Assembly (NCBI GenBank): GCA_033765145.1
Contig: JANRIH010000047.1
Location: forward strand, 20,400 to 84,399
Direction of reading: 5' to 3'
Length of the DNA stretch: 64,000 nt
Origin: JAGVSR01 sp033765145
GTDB lineage: Bacteria > Pseudomonadota > Alphaproteobacteria > Rhizobiales > Hyphomicrobiaceae
In this document: positions 36,424 through 45,534 of the stretch, one piece after another
How the letters are laid out: every line of letters starts with the position of its first letter
How positions within the stretch are numbered: position 1 is the stretch's first letter
The notes under the pieces: model-generated
Databases searched by the model: none
Seen by the model: only the letters and a program-made list of their open reading frames with translations
Told to the model about the DNA's origin: nothing
Position numbers and translations under genes: made by a program

Positions 36424-38278
36424 GCTCGTCTTCGACGAGCGGTCCAATTTCTTCCGTTTCCGCGACCACGCCTTCGAGCAACTGCGCGCGGGCAAGGCGT
36501 GTGTAAATCCCGCCCTTCGCGACGAGTTCGGTGTGGGTGCCGAGTTCCACGGCCGTCCCGCCCTCCATGACGCAGATAAGGTCTGCGTTCTCGACCGTCG
36601 ACAAGCGATGGGCGATGACGAGCGTCGTCCGGTTGCGCGTGAACTCGGCGAGCGCTTTCTGGACGAATTCCTCGGATTCGGTGTCGAGGGCGCTCGTCGC
36701 TTCGTCGAGAAGGAGGATCGGTGCGTTGCGCAGGATCGCCCGCGCGAGTGCGATGCGCTGCCGCTGACCGCCCGACAGCCGAAACCCGCGATCGCCGATG
36801 ACGGTCTCGTAGCCCTGGGGCTGGGCCGTGATGAACTCGTGGGCCGCTGCAGAAATCGCCGCGGCTTCGATCTCCGCATCGGTGGCATCGAGCCGCCCGA
36901 GCCTGATGTTGGCGCGGATCGTATCGTCGAACAGCGTGACGTCCTGACTGACGATCGAGATGCTTTGGCGAAGCGAGGCGACCGTCACGTCGCGTATGTC
37001 CTGGCCGTCGATCCTGATCGCGCCCGATGTCACGTCGAAGAGACGGGGCACAAGATTGACGATCGTCGATTTGCCTGCGCCCGATCTGCCGACGAGCGCG
37101 ACGGTCGTCCCGCCTGGAACCTTAAGAGCGAAATCCTCGACGGCAGGAACGGCTGCGGACTTCTCATAGTGGAAAGACACCCGGTCGAAATCGATCGAGC
37201 CGCGCGTCACCTTGATATCCTTCGCTCCTGGGCGATCGATGATGGTCGATCGCTCGTCGAGCACGGCGTAGATGCTGTCTAGCCCCGCGAGCCCTTCCTG
37301 CACGCGGGCGACGAGTTGCCCAACCGAACGGATTGGCTGCGCCGACATCAGGAGAGCGGTCGTGAACCCCATGAAATCCCCGACGGTCGAGACGCCGTTC
37401 GAGATGCGCCAGTAGGCGAGCCAGACGACACCGGCGACCGCAAGGCCGGCCAGAACCTCGAGCAGGGCCTCGAGCCGCATCTTGTTGGAGACGGCTCGAA
37501 GGCGCAGCTTCAGGACCTGATTGAAGCTCTTGTCCACCTTCTCGCCGGCATACCTCTCGAGCTGGTAGGTCTTGATCAGCCGCGCGCCGCCGAATTTTTC
37601 TCCGAGCTGCTGGGTCAGCGCGCCGAGTTCGGACTGGGTCTTCTTCGCATTCGCCCTGAGGCGCCGCGCGATGTGCATGATCGGAAGAGCCGCGAAGGGA
37701 TAAATGCCGAGCACGACAAGAGCCATCACCCAGTCGAGGTAGATCATCGCGCCCACGAGTGCCACGACCATCAGGGCGTCGCGGACGATCGTGTTCACTG
37801 TTGCGAGCGTTGCCTGCTGAATGAACGTGACGTCGTTCGTCAGCTTGGACATCAGGTGGCCCGGCGCGTCGCGGACGATGTGGGCGTAGTCGGACGCCAT
37901 CAGCGTCCCGAAAACGCGCTTCTGCATATCGGTCGTCAACGCAAGGACGATGCGCTGCGTTTCCACGGCCGCGAGGTAGAGAAACGTGCTGCGCACGAGC
38001 GTGATGAGGACGATCCCGGCGAGGACGTACGGCAGGTAGCCCACCTCGCCCTTCAGCAGGATATCGAATGCGTGCTTGATGATGATCGGATAGCCGCCGG
38101 TCGCGATCGCGAGCGCAGCCATCAGAACGGTGGCGCCGAGAAGCTGGCGCCAGCGTGGAAAGACCCAATCGGAGAGAAAGCGCCAGAGTAGTCCGCGCGC
38201 CCGATTGTCGAACGGTATGCGGCGCGGGCGTCCGGACTTGCCGCTCCTCGGGACATCGGGCGATGGGCTGGGCGTCAC
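36410..38278 (-). CDS. ABC exporter, MsbA type (fused permease and ATPase)
   Basis: The 622-residue half-transporter has about six transmembrane helices (residues 40-330) and an ATPase domain with Walker A GRSGAGKST, signature LSGGQRQRIALARA and Walker B ILLLDEATSALD. Beside waaA and lpxK it is the likely lipid A-core flippase. It starts with GTG behind AAGGA. Several MsbA-like paralogs occur in this order, so the substrate is inferred from context. Confidence 0.88.
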   Translation of the reverse strand: MTPSPSPDVPRSGKSGRPRRIPFDNRARGLLWRFLSDWVFPRWRQLLGATVLMAALAIATGGYPIIIKHAFDILLKGEVGYLPYVLAGIVLITLVRSTFLYLAAVETQRIVLALTTDMQKRVFGTLMASDYAHIVRDAPGHLMSKLTNDVTFIQQATLATVNTIVRDALMVVALVGAMIYLDWVMALVVLGIYPFAALPIMHIARRLRANAKKTQSELGALTQQLGEKFGGARLIKTYQLERYAGEKVDKSFNQVLKLRLRAVSNKMRLEALLEVLAGLAVAGVVWLAYWRISNGVSTVGDFMGFTTALLMSAQPIRSVGQLVARVQEGLAGLDSIYAVLDERSTIIDRPGAKDIKVTRGSIDFDRVSFHYEKSAAVPAVEDFALKVPGGTTVALVGRSGAGKSTIVNLVPRLFDVTSGAIRIDGQDIRDVTVASLRQSISIVSQDVTLFDDTIRANIRLGRLDATDAEIEAAAISAAAHEFITAQPQGYETVIGDRGFRLSGGQRQRIALARAILRNAPILLLDEATSALDTESEEFVQKALAEFTRNRTTLVIAHRLSTVENADLICVMEGGTAVELGTHTELVAKGGIYTRLARAQLLEGVVAETEEIGPLVEDELIPD

Positions 38279-38450
38279 GTCTCGTCCTTCAGAATGCCGC
38301 GCCCGCGTCGAATTCAGTTCGCGGGTCGGTCACGGCGCCGGCCAAAGCCGAATGCGCCAGGGCTCGCCCGAGTTGCCTCGACGCCGCGAAGGCGGCCGAA
38401 CAGGCTGTCCCGTCCGCGACCATCCCTCTGGACTTTGAGATGGGTACTCG

Positions 38451-38726
38451 TCAACCCGCCGCGTCAGGCTTTGCCGTCGCGGGATCGAGCAAGCGGTGCA
38501 GGTGGACCACGAAATAGCGCATCATGGCATTGTCGACGCTCTTCTGGGCCGCCGCTTTCCAGGCCGCGTGAGCCTCGGCGTAATTGGGGTAGATGCCGAC
38601 GACGTCGAGGTGCGCGAGGTCGCGGAAGGTCACGCCCTCGAGGGATTCGAGTTCGCCGCCAAAAACGAGGTGTAGGAGCTGCTTCGATTTGCCGGCTGAT
38701 TGATCGGCTGGGGAGGACGGCGACAT
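38451..38726 (-). CDS. DUF4170 domain-containing protein
   Basis: The 91-residue protein is a DUF4170 domain (QLLHLVFGGELESLEGVTFRDL, VVGIYPNYAEAHAAWKAAAQ, VDNAMMRYFVVHLHRLLDP). It is usually found next to waaA and msbA-like genes, as here. Function unknown; the context points to envelope biogenesis. The ATG at 38726 is preferred over a GTG eleven codons upstream. Confidence 0.85.
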   Translation of the reverse strand: MSPSSPADQSAGKSKQLLHLVFGGELESLEGVTFRDLAHLDVVGIYPNYAEAHAAWKAAAQKSVDNAMMRYFVVHLHRLLDPATAKPDAAG

Positions 38727-38947
38727 TGCTTGGCCTGTGGCTCTGCCCGAGACGGGCACTTCAGGGACGCGATCGGCGAGACGACCGGCGGATTTTCCGC
38801 GCTACGCCTTACGCAGGCGCTACGACGAACGTCGAAAGCGTGCCGCAGAATGGAGGGAACTCAAAGCGCCCACGTTGCCGCGCACGCGCTGATCGGGGCG
38901 CCCGGCGGCCCCAGGGCCCAGCCGGCACTGAACCGGGGGATGGACGC

Positions 38948-39049
38948 TCAATCAAAAAAGACAGACGACATTTCAAAAACGGCCATCATCGCGACGACCA
39001 GCATTACCAGCACCCAAAGGGCCATGCGTTCCGATGTCGGTTCGGTCAT
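38948..39049 (-). CDS. Candidate 33-residue single-TM protein
   Basis: A short frame in the 534-base gap before the acyl-CoA synthetase encodes MTEPTSERMALWVLVMLV followed by further hydrophobic residues, ending in FEMSSVFFD. It has one strong transmembrane helix with an acidic tail. A GGAG lies about eight bases before the ATG (39049). Nothing else in 38760-39293 looks coding. It may be a real small membrane protein; there is no homology evidence. Confidence 0.45.
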   Translation of the reverse strand: MTEPTSERMALWVLVMLVVAMMAVFEMSSVFFD

Positions 39050-39293
39050 GTGTCGAACTCCGCCACCCGTATCCGGTCCAGTACGCCTCCAATTGCGGTA
39101 AGCTTACACGTCCGGCGCGGAATATTGAAGTGCATCAAAGTCCTCTTTCCCCGAAATTCCGTTTTCTGCCAATCGATCAGGCATTGCCCCTCCGGACCCG
39201 GCAGGGCAATGCCCGCCGCGCGCCATAGTGTTTGCCCCTGGGAGCGCATTTCGCTAGCGTCCCCAAGTCTAACGAAGGTCCGAGAGACATCGA

Positions 39294-40922
39294 ATGTCCA
39301 CGTCCCGCTACGCCGCCGACCTCACGAAAAACGCCGCCAACTATCAGCCGCTTACGCCACTGACTTTTCTGGAGCGAACAGCGGCGGTCTTCCCCCAGCA
39401 TACGGCGGTCATCCATGGCGGGCTCCGATATTCCTGGCAGGAGTTCTATGACCGGTCCCGCCGGCTCGCGTCGGTCCTGGCACTCCGCTACATCGGCCCC
39501 GGAGACACGGTCAGCGTCATGCTGTCGAATACGCCGCCGATGCTCGAGGCGCACTTCGCAGTGCCGATGGTTGGAGCGGTGTTGCATTCGATCAACACTC
39601 GGCTCGATCCGGCCATCATCGCATTCCAGCTCGATCACGCCAACACGAAACTCCTGATCACGGACCGGGAGTTCGAACCGATCATGCGCGAAGCGCTGGC
39701 GCTCGCGACCGTGAAGCCAATGATCATCGATTTCAACGACAGCCAGTTTCCCGATCTCGGGAAGGCGCTTTCGGAGGTCGATTACGACAAGGCGCTTGCC
39801 TCGGGCGATCCGAATTTCGCGTGGCGGACGCCCGACGACGAATGGGATGCCATTTCTCTCAACTATACGTCCGGCACGACCGGCAATCCCAAAGGCGTCG
39901 TCTACCACCATCGCGGCGCGGCGCTCATGTGCTACGCGAACACCATCGCGACCGCCATGACGCGACACCCGGTCTACCTCTGGACGTTGCCGATGTTCCA
40001 CTGCAACGGCTGGTGCTTCCCGTGGTCACTGTCGATCGTGGCGGGTACGCACGTCTGTCTCCGCTGGGTGCGCGCGAAGGCGATGTACGACGCCATTGCG
40101 GACCACAAGGTCACGCACCTCTCTGGCGCGCCGATCGTGATGTCGACGCTGCTCAATGCGGCCCCGGACGAGCGCCGCGCCTATCAGCATCGTGTCGCGT
40201 TCAATCACGCTGCGGCGCCCCCGCCACAATCCGTGCTCGATCAGATGATCGCGGCCGGTTTCGATCTCACGCATCTCTATGGCCTGACCGAAACCTACGG
40301 ACCCGCCACGATCAACGAGTGGAATCTCGCCTGGAACGATCTCGACGAAGGTGAGCGCGCGCAGAAGCGCATCCGGCAGGGCGTGCGTTACGTGGCGCTC
40401 GAAGACCTGACCGTTATGGACCCCGAGACGATGACGCGCGTGCCGGCCGATGGGGAAACACTCGGCGAAGTCATGTTCCGCGGAAACATCGTCATGCGCG
40501 GATATCTCAAGAACCCTGGCGCCACCGAGGACGCGTTCCGCGGCGGCTGGTTCCATTCGGGTGATCTCGGCGTTTTGCATCCGGACGGATACATCCAGCT
40601 CAAGGATCGCTCGAAGGACATCATCATTTCCGGCGGCGAGAACATTTCGTCGATCGAAGTCGAGGACGTTCTCTACAAGCACGCGGCGGTGCAGACATGC
40701 GCGGTCGTCGCGAAACCCGACGAGAAGTGGGGCGAGACGCCTTGTGCATTCGTCGAACTGAAACCCGGCGCGACAGCGACCGCCGACGAGATCATCGAAT
40801 GGTGCCGCCAGCATCTCGCGCGCTACAAGTGTCCGCGCTACGTGATCTTCACGGAGATCCCCAAGACGTCGACCGGCAAGGTGCAGAAGTTCATGCTGCG
40901 CGAAATGGCGAAATCGGCCTGA
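39294..40922 (+). CDS. Acyl-CoA synthetase (AMP-binding)
   Basis: The 542-residue ANL enzyme has LNYTSGTTGNPKGVVYHHRG, YGLTETYGP, FHSGDLGVLHPDGYIQLKDRSKDIIISGGENISS and the catalytic Lys in TSTGKVQKFMLRE. This set is typical of medium/long-chain or methylmercaptopropionate-type CoA ligases. It stands alone, so the substrate is unresolved. Confidence 0.9.
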   Translation: MSTSRYAADLTKNAANYQPLTPLTFLERTAAVFPQHTAVIHGGLRYSWQEFYDRSRRLASVLALRYIGPGDTVSVMLSNTPPMLEAHFAVPMVGAVLHSINTRLDPAIIAFQLDHANTKLLITDREFEPIMREALALATVKPMIIDFNDSQFPDLGKALSEVDYDKALASGDPNFAWRTPDDEWDAISLNYTSGTTGNPKGVVYHHRGAALMCYANTIATAMTRHPVYLWTLPMFHCNGWCFPWSLSIVAGTHVCLRWVRAKAMYDAIADHKVTHLSGAPIVMSTLLNAAPDERRAYQHRVAFNHAAAPPPQSVLDQMIAAGFDLTHLYGLTETYGPATINEWNLAWNDLDEGERAQKRIRQGVRYVALEDLTVMDPETMTRVPADGETLGEVMFRGNIVMRGYLKNPGATEDAFRGGWFHSGDLGVLHPDGYIQLKDRSKDIIISGGENISSIEVEDVLYKHAAVQTCAVVAKPDEKWGETPCAFVELKPGATATADEIIEWCRQHLARYKCPRYVIFTEIPKTSTGKVQKFMLREMAKSA

Positions 40923-41170
40923 CGATCGAACAGCGTGCGGGCGGCGCCTGAACCAGCTTTCGACCTCATGTCGGCCGACCGCCGCACCTCCCTTTCTAAA
41001 TTAATGTTCACCCGCGACGGATCGGGCGGCGAGGTCCGTTCTTCTCCATGACGCGGCTGGTTCCGGCCTCCCACGGTCGGCAACGGAGGGCCTTCCCCCC
41101 GCGCCCTGCCGATGCACCGACGCATCCCGGGGCCGGAACCTCCGCGCCACCAACATGGAGACACAACGAC

Positions 41171-41773
41171 ATGACCAATCGAGCCAAACTTCTCGCAACG
41201 GCGGCGGTGGTGCTCGCACTCGGCGGCGCCGGCATCGCCTACGCCCACAAAGCCGGACACTGGCGCGGGCCGCATCACGGAGGCATGGGCGTCCTCGGAT
41301 TCACGGGACCCATGGAGCGCATGTGCCGGGGTAACCTGGCGGAGAAGGCGGATCACGTCCTCGTCCGGATCGAGCATCGCGTGAAACCCACGGACGCCCA
41401 GAAGCCCGCATTCGAAACGCTTCAGACCGCAATGAGGGACGGGGCCGCAAAAATCCAGGCCGCGTGCCCGGCCAAGAGCGCTGACGACGACGGTGCTGCC
41501 AAGAAGACCGTCCCGGAGCGGCTCGCGATGGCGGAGGCGAACCTGCAGGCGACGTTGGACGCCGTCAAGACGGTTCGACCGGCTGCGGATGCCTTCTATC
41601 AGACCCTCAACGACGATCAGAAGAAAGTCCTCGCCGAGATGACCGAGGGACGCGGATGGAAGAAGCGTCACGGCTGGCACGGCAAGGGGGACGGGAAAGG
41701 TCCGGGCGGGCCTGACGGTCGCGACGAGGGCGTGGATGCGCCGGAGACCGCTCCCGGCAACAAAGTCGAATAG
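41171..41773 (+). CDS. Spy/CpxP-like periplasmic protein
   Basis: The 200-residue protein has a signal peptide (KLLATAAVVLALGGAGIAYA), then a His/Gly-rich patch and a helical LTXXQ-type region: RIEHRVKPTDAQKPAFETLQTAM, later FYQTLNDDQKKVLAEM. This is the Spy/CpxP chaperone-like fold. The His/Gly/Lys/Asp-rich C-terminal tail (GWKKRHGWHGKGDGKGPGG) may bind metal. It is probably a periplasmic stress protein. GGAGA precedes the ATG. A clear terminator follows. Confidence 0.85.
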   Translation: MTNRAKLLATAAVVLALGGAGIAYAHKAGHWRGPHHGGMGVLGFTGPMERMCRGNLAEKADHVLVRIEHRVKPTDAQKPAFETLQTAMRDGAAKIQAACPAKSADDDGAAKKTVPERLAMAEANLQATLDAVKTVRPAADAFYQTLNDDQKKVLAEMTEGRGWKKRHGWHGKGDGKGPGGPDGRDEGVDAPETAPGNKVE

Positions 41774-41817
41774 CGCCGCGAGCCGATGACGGAGCGCCCT
41801 CCGTCGTCGTCATGCGG

Positions 41818-41856
41818 GAGGTGGCCGGCCCCTCGCCAGCCACCTCTCTTTTTTGT
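41818..41856 (+). terminator. Rho-independent terminator of the Spy-like gene
   Basis: GAGGTGGC (41818-41825) pairs with GCCACCTC (41839-41846) and is followed by TCTTTTTTG. It lies 45 bases after the Spy-like stop codon. Between here and 42055 there is no gene; a GCGCGGGC/GCCCGCGC pair (41981-41988, 42010-42017) encloses an A8 run. Confidence 0.8.
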
Positions 41857-42054
41857 TGTTCAAGGTATTCCGCGTCTCGCGCCAGGACCGCGCCGGACCT
41901 TCGTCCTCAGCGTTCTCGACGTGCATGACGCGCGTCGTACGGCCCGATGCAACCGGATGGGGGACGACCTCTTGGATTAAGCGCGGGCGGTTCGCTCGAA
42001 AAAAAAGAGGCCCGCGCGCCCCGAGGCTCGCCATGCGGCGCGGCGCAACTCACA

Positions 42055-42086
42055 AAATCAAAAAGCCGGCTCGCATGAACCGGCTT
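42055..42086 (-). terminator. Rho-independent terminator of the minus-strand ydcH gene
   Basis: On the minus strand AAGCCGG and CCGGCTT (42063-42069, 42080-42086) form a stem followed by a T-rich run (complement of 42055-42064). It starts 11 bases past the stop codon. Confidence 0.75.
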
Positions 42087-42097
42087 CCGTCCTTCGT

Positions 42098-42274
42098 TCA
42101 GTGCTTCGATCGGCTTTCCAGTCGGTCGATCTCTTCCTTGATCTTCAGCTTCTGCTGTTTCATCCGCCGGATCTCGAGGTCGTCGGACCCGGGTCTCGCC
42201 ATCTCCTGCTCTATTCGGCGATCTAGCTGCCGATGCTTCTCTGAGAGTTCCTGGAGATGAGCGGATAACGCCAT
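42098..42274 (-). CDS. YdcH (DUF465) family protein, copy 1
   Basis: The 58-residue, highly charged coiled-coil protein (LSAHLQELSEKHRQLDRRIE, then IRRMKQQKLKIKEEIDRLE) fits the YdcH/DUF465 family. AGGAGG sits eight bases before the ATG at 42274 and a terminator follows the stop. A paralog is transcribed divergently from 42538. Function unknown. Confidence 0.88.
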   Translation of the reverse strand: MALSAHLQELSEKHRQLDRRIEQEMARPGSDDLEIRRMKQQKLKIKEEIDRLESRSKH

Positions 42275-42412
42275 TCGATCCTCCTATCAGAGTTGACAAT
42301 TGCAAGCATGCCAGAATTTTGGAGCGCTGTCCAAGTAGTCAAGACCGTTCGTTACGCATTGCTCAAAATTTTGCCTTCGATGCGAGCTACCGCGAAGGCC
42401 CGGCTCGGTTGT

Positions 42413-42431
42413 GATGCTGCTCCGCAGCATC
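42413..42431. repeat. Perfect 8-base inverted repeat between divergent ydcH genes
   Basis: GATGCTGC and GCAGCATC are separated by TCC. It lies in the 263-base intergenic region of the two divergent ydcH genes and could be an operator or attenuator; no T-run follows. Confidence 0.4.
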
Positions 42432-42537
42432 AGAGCTGGCGCAATCGTGTTGCGAAACCCAGTAGAGGGCGTAAAAGCGGCGAGAATTCAGCGGGGTCCA
42501 TTGCGGGCGCGTGGTCTGACCGGAGCGGGGAAACGGC

Positions 42538-42744
42538 ATGCAGCGTCAGAACGACCGGGAACTGCGCGAGCAGCTGACGAAGCTGCGGCAGGAGCATCGG
42601 CAGCTCGATGAGGAAATCGTCGCTCACGAGGCCCTGGCGAACGCAGATCAGTTGCTTATACGGCGTTTAAAAAAGAAAAAGCTGGTTCTCAAAGACCAGA
42701 TCACGTCGATCGAAGATCAGCTTCTGCCGGACATCATCGCGTGA
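42538..42744 (+). CDS. YdcH (DUF465) family protein, copy 2
   Basis: The 68-residue protein is again a YdcH-type helical hairpin (LREQLTKLRQEHRQLDEEIV, LLIRRLKKKKLVLKDQITSIE). It shares the HRQLD...RR-KKxKL-xKDxI pattern with copy 1 and ends in a short extra tail. It is 84 bases before the exonuclease gene, so it may share that transcript. Function unknown. Confidence 0.85.
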   Translation: MQRQNDRELREQLTKLRQEHRQLDEEIVAHEALANADQLLIRRLKKKKLVLKDQITSIEDQLLPDIIA

Positions 42745-42828
42745 CAGGGAGTTGCTGTCAGCGCTCCCGGCCAGTGTCGTCCATGCGCGGCGCTTGATCC
42801 TCGGGCCGCCGCTCCCCATCATCCCCTT

Positions 42829-43839
42829 ATGCGTCCGATCGAATCCTGGCTCTATCCGACCGATCGTGGACTTTACTGCGAGCCAGGGAACTTCTTCGTC
42901 GACCCGGTGAGGCCTGTCGATCGCGCCGTCGTCACGCACGGACACGGCGATCATGCTCGGCCAGGACACGCGCGCGTGCTCGCGACGGCGGAGACCGTCG
43001 AGGTCATGAAAGTCCGGTACGGGCCGCAATCGGCCGGCATGTTCGAGGCCACGCGATACGGCGTCGAGCAGCGCATAGGTGATTGCACGGTCCGGCTCGT
43101 GCCCGCGGGGCACATCCTCGGCTCCGCGCAGGTCGTCATCGAGCGTGGCGGGCAACGCGCGGTCGTTTCGGGCGACTACAAACGCGCGGCCGATCCGACG
43201 GCTGCGCCGTTCGAACTTGTGCCCTGCGACGTCTTCGTTACGGAAGCCACGTTCGCGCTTCCCGTCTTCCGGCACGAGCGCGCGGAAGACGAGACCCAGC
43301 GATTGCTGGCGTCGATCGCGAGGTTTCCGGAGCGCGGGCATCTCCTCGGCGTCTATGGTCTCGGCAAATGCCAGCGCATGATCCGGCTCTTGCGCGATCA
43401 GGGCTACGACGCGCCAATCTATCTGCACGGAGCGCTGGTCGGACTGACGGATCTCTACGAACGCCTCGGAATCCGGCTCGGCGACTGCCGCGCTGTCCAA
43501 GTTGCAACCCGAGAGGAGCTTCAAGGCGCGCTCATTCTCTGCCCACCCTCAGCGCTTAACGACCGCTGGTCGCGGCGTGCGGGAGATGACCCGGTGCGCG
43601 TGTTCGCATCCGGTTGGATGCGGGTTCGCGCGCGCCAACGCCAACGGGGCGTGGAATTGCCGCTCGTCGTGTCGGACCATGCGGACTGGCCGGAACTCAT
43701 CGACACCATCCTCGCAACCGAAGCGGAGGACGTCTGGGTCACGCACGGGCGCGACGACGCACTCGTCCACCATCTCGCGACCCTCGGCCGGCGGGCACGC
43801 GCCCTTGCGATCGTCGGCTACGAAGACGAGGCCGAGTGA
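42829..43839 (+). CDS. Ligase-associated DNA exonuclease (metallo-beta-lactamase fold)
   Basis: The 336-residue protein has the metallo-beta-lactamase metal site THGHGDHARPGH (His37, His39, Asp41, His42), VSGDYKRAADPT and YGLGKCQRMIRLLR, typical of the Artemis/SNM1-like exonuclease encoded next to bacterial DNA ligases (Lexo). It is followed after five bases by the ligase. It should trim DNA ends before sealing during crosslink or double-strand-break repair. Confidence 0.88.
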   Translation: MRPIESWLYPTDRGLYCEPGNFFVDPVRPVDRAVVTHGHGDHARPGHARVLATAETVEVMKVRYGPQSAGMFEATRYGVEQRIGDCTVRLVPAGHILGSAQVVIERGGQRAVVSGDYKRAADPTAAPFELVPCDVFVTEATFALPVFRHERAEDETQRLLASIARFPERGHLLGVYGLGKCQRMIRLLRDQGYDAPIYLHGALVGLTDLYERLGIRLGDCRAVQVATREELQGALILCPPSALNDRWSRRAGDDPVRVFASGWMRVRARQRQRGVELPLVVSDHADWPELIDTILATEAEDVWVTHGRDDALVHHLATLGRRARALAIVGYEDEAE

Positions 43840-43843
43840 CGCC

Positions 43844-45469
43844 ATGCGAGCGTTCGCCCTGCTCCTCGACAGCCTTTCGACGACACAAAGCCGGACTGGC
43901 AAGTTGCGCCTTCTCGCGGACTATTTCCGCGCCGCGCCCGACCCGGATCGCGGTTGGGCGCTCGCGGCCCTGACGGACGGATTGACCCTCCGTCTCGCAC
44001 TTCGGCGCATTCTCTCGGACCTCATGGCCGACAAGATCGATCCCGTCCTCTTCAAGCTCTCGCGCGACTACGTGGGCGACACGGCGGAAACGGTCGCGCT
44101 GCTCTGGCCGGACCCCAGGGACAGCGTCGCGGCGCCAGGCGTCGACGAAATTGTCACGGCGCTCACAGCGGCTCCACCCGCCATGCATGGCCGGCTCATC
44201 GGAGACGCGCTCGATCGCCTCGACAGCCGCGGACGCTGGGCGCTTCTGAAACTCATCGGTGGCGCGCCGCGCGTGGGCGTCTCGGCGCGCCTTGCCAAGA
44301 CGGCAATCGCCGAACTCGGCGGGCGCGACGTCGGCGAGATTGAGGAAGTCTGGCACGCGCTGGCCCCTCCCTATCCAGAACTTTTCCGTTGGATCGAGGG
44401 GCAGGGTCCGCGGCCTGATGCGCAGGGAATGCCCGTCTTCCGGCCGCTGATGCTTGCGCATCCGATCGAGGATGCGGACTGGCCGGGCCTCGCGCCGCCG
44501 GACTTCTCGGCGGAATGGAAATGGGACGGCATTCGCATCCAGGTCTCGGCGACGCCCGGTGACGTCAAGCTCTTCTCGCGCACGGGTGACGATATCTCTG
44601 CGTCGTTCCCCGATATCAGGTCGGCGTTCGACCGCGTGCGCGCCGTCGCGGACGGCGAATTGCTGGTAGTGCGCAATGGTGTGGTGGCGCCGTTCAACGA
44701 TCTCCAGCAGCGATTGAACCGCAAGACAGTCTCGGCGCGGCTTCTGCGCGAACATCCCGCTCACGTCCGGCTCTATGACCTGCTTTTCGAGGGCGACGAA
44801 GATTTGAGGGGGCTTCCATTTCATGCTCGCCGCCGGCGATTGGAAGCGTGGCACGAACGTAGCGCGCCACCTCTCTCGGACACCAGCGCGCTTATTCCGT
44901 TCGGCTCGTTTTCCGACCTCGAAAGCCTCTGGGCCGGTGCACGCGAGGCCGGGATCGAAGGGCTCATGCTGAAGCGGCGCGACAGCCCCTATCTCAGCGG
45001 ACGGCCCAAAGGTCATTGGTGGAAATGGAAGCGCGCGGCGCTGACGATCGACTGCGTGCTCATGTATGCGCAGCGCGGATCGGGCAAGCGCTCGTCGCTC
45101 TATTCCGACTACACGTTCGGCGTTTGGAGGCCGCGCGCGGGCGGAGAAGGGCTCGAACTCGTGCCGGTCGGAAAGGCTTACTCCGGCTTCACGGACGAAG
45201 AGCTTGCACGGCTCGATCGCTTCATCCGGGCCCATACGGTCGATACGTTCGGTCCTGTTCGCGCGGTCGCACCGAAGCTCGTCCTGGAAATCGCCTTCGA
45301 CGCCGTGCAGCCTTCGACGCGGCATAAATCGGGTGTTGCGATGCGGTTTCCGCGCATCCACCGCATCCGGTGGGACAAGCCGGCGCACGAGGCTGATACC
45401 TTGGCGACGGTCATGGGTCTCATGCCATCAAGTCTCGGGGAAACGCGGAGCGAGGCGGACACTGCGTGA
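43844..45469 (+). CDS. ATP-dependent DNA ligase, cisplatin-damage-response type
   Basis: The 541-residue ligase has an N-terminal DNA-binding domain (residues about 1-200), the nucleotidyltransferase motif EWKWDGIR with adenylated Lys226, and an OB domain ending KSGVAMRFPRIHRIRWDK. It matches the ligase of the four-gene Lhr helicase, exonuclease, ligase and phosphoesterase set known from other proteobacteria. Here only the exonuclease and ligase are present; the next gene is an unrelated SDR on the opposite strand. Confidence 0.92.
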   Translation: MRAFALLLDSLSTTQSRTGKLRLLADYFRAAPDPDRGWALAALTDGLTLRLALRRILSDLMADKIDPVLFKLSRDYVGDTAETVALLWPDPRDSVAAPGVDEIVTALTAAPPAMHGRLIGDALDRLDSRGRWALLKLIGGAPRVGVSARLAKTAIAELGGRDVGEIEEVWHALAPPYPELFRWIEGQGPRPDAQGMPVFRPLMLAHPIEDADWPGLAPPDFSAEWKWDGIRIQVSATPGDVKLFSRTGDDISASFPDIRSAFDRVRAVADGELLVVRNGVVAPFNDLQQRLNRKTVSARLLREHPAHVRLYDLLFEGDEDLRGLPFHARRRRLEAWHERSAPPLSDTSALIPFGSFSDLESLWAGAREAGIEGLMLKRRDSPYLSGRPKGHWWKWKRAALTIDCVLMYAQRGSGKRSSLYSDYTFGVWRPRAGGEGLELVPVGKAYSGFTDEELARLDRFIRAHTVDTFGPVRAVAPKLVLEIAFDAVQPSTRHKSGVAMRFPRIHRIRWDKPAHEADTLATVMGLMPSSLGETRSEADTA

Positions 45470-45534
45470 GGTGACACCGTTGGTCTCACGCGCCGGTCGC
45501 GCCCCGCTCCGAAATCTCGCCGACGTCGAGCGCG

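Noticed and set aside
43739..45388. Long minus-strand frame (549 codons) opposite the DNA ligase
   Set aside because: It is a mirror of the ligase coding sequence, rich in Arg and without family motifs; GC-rich codon use keeps the frame open.
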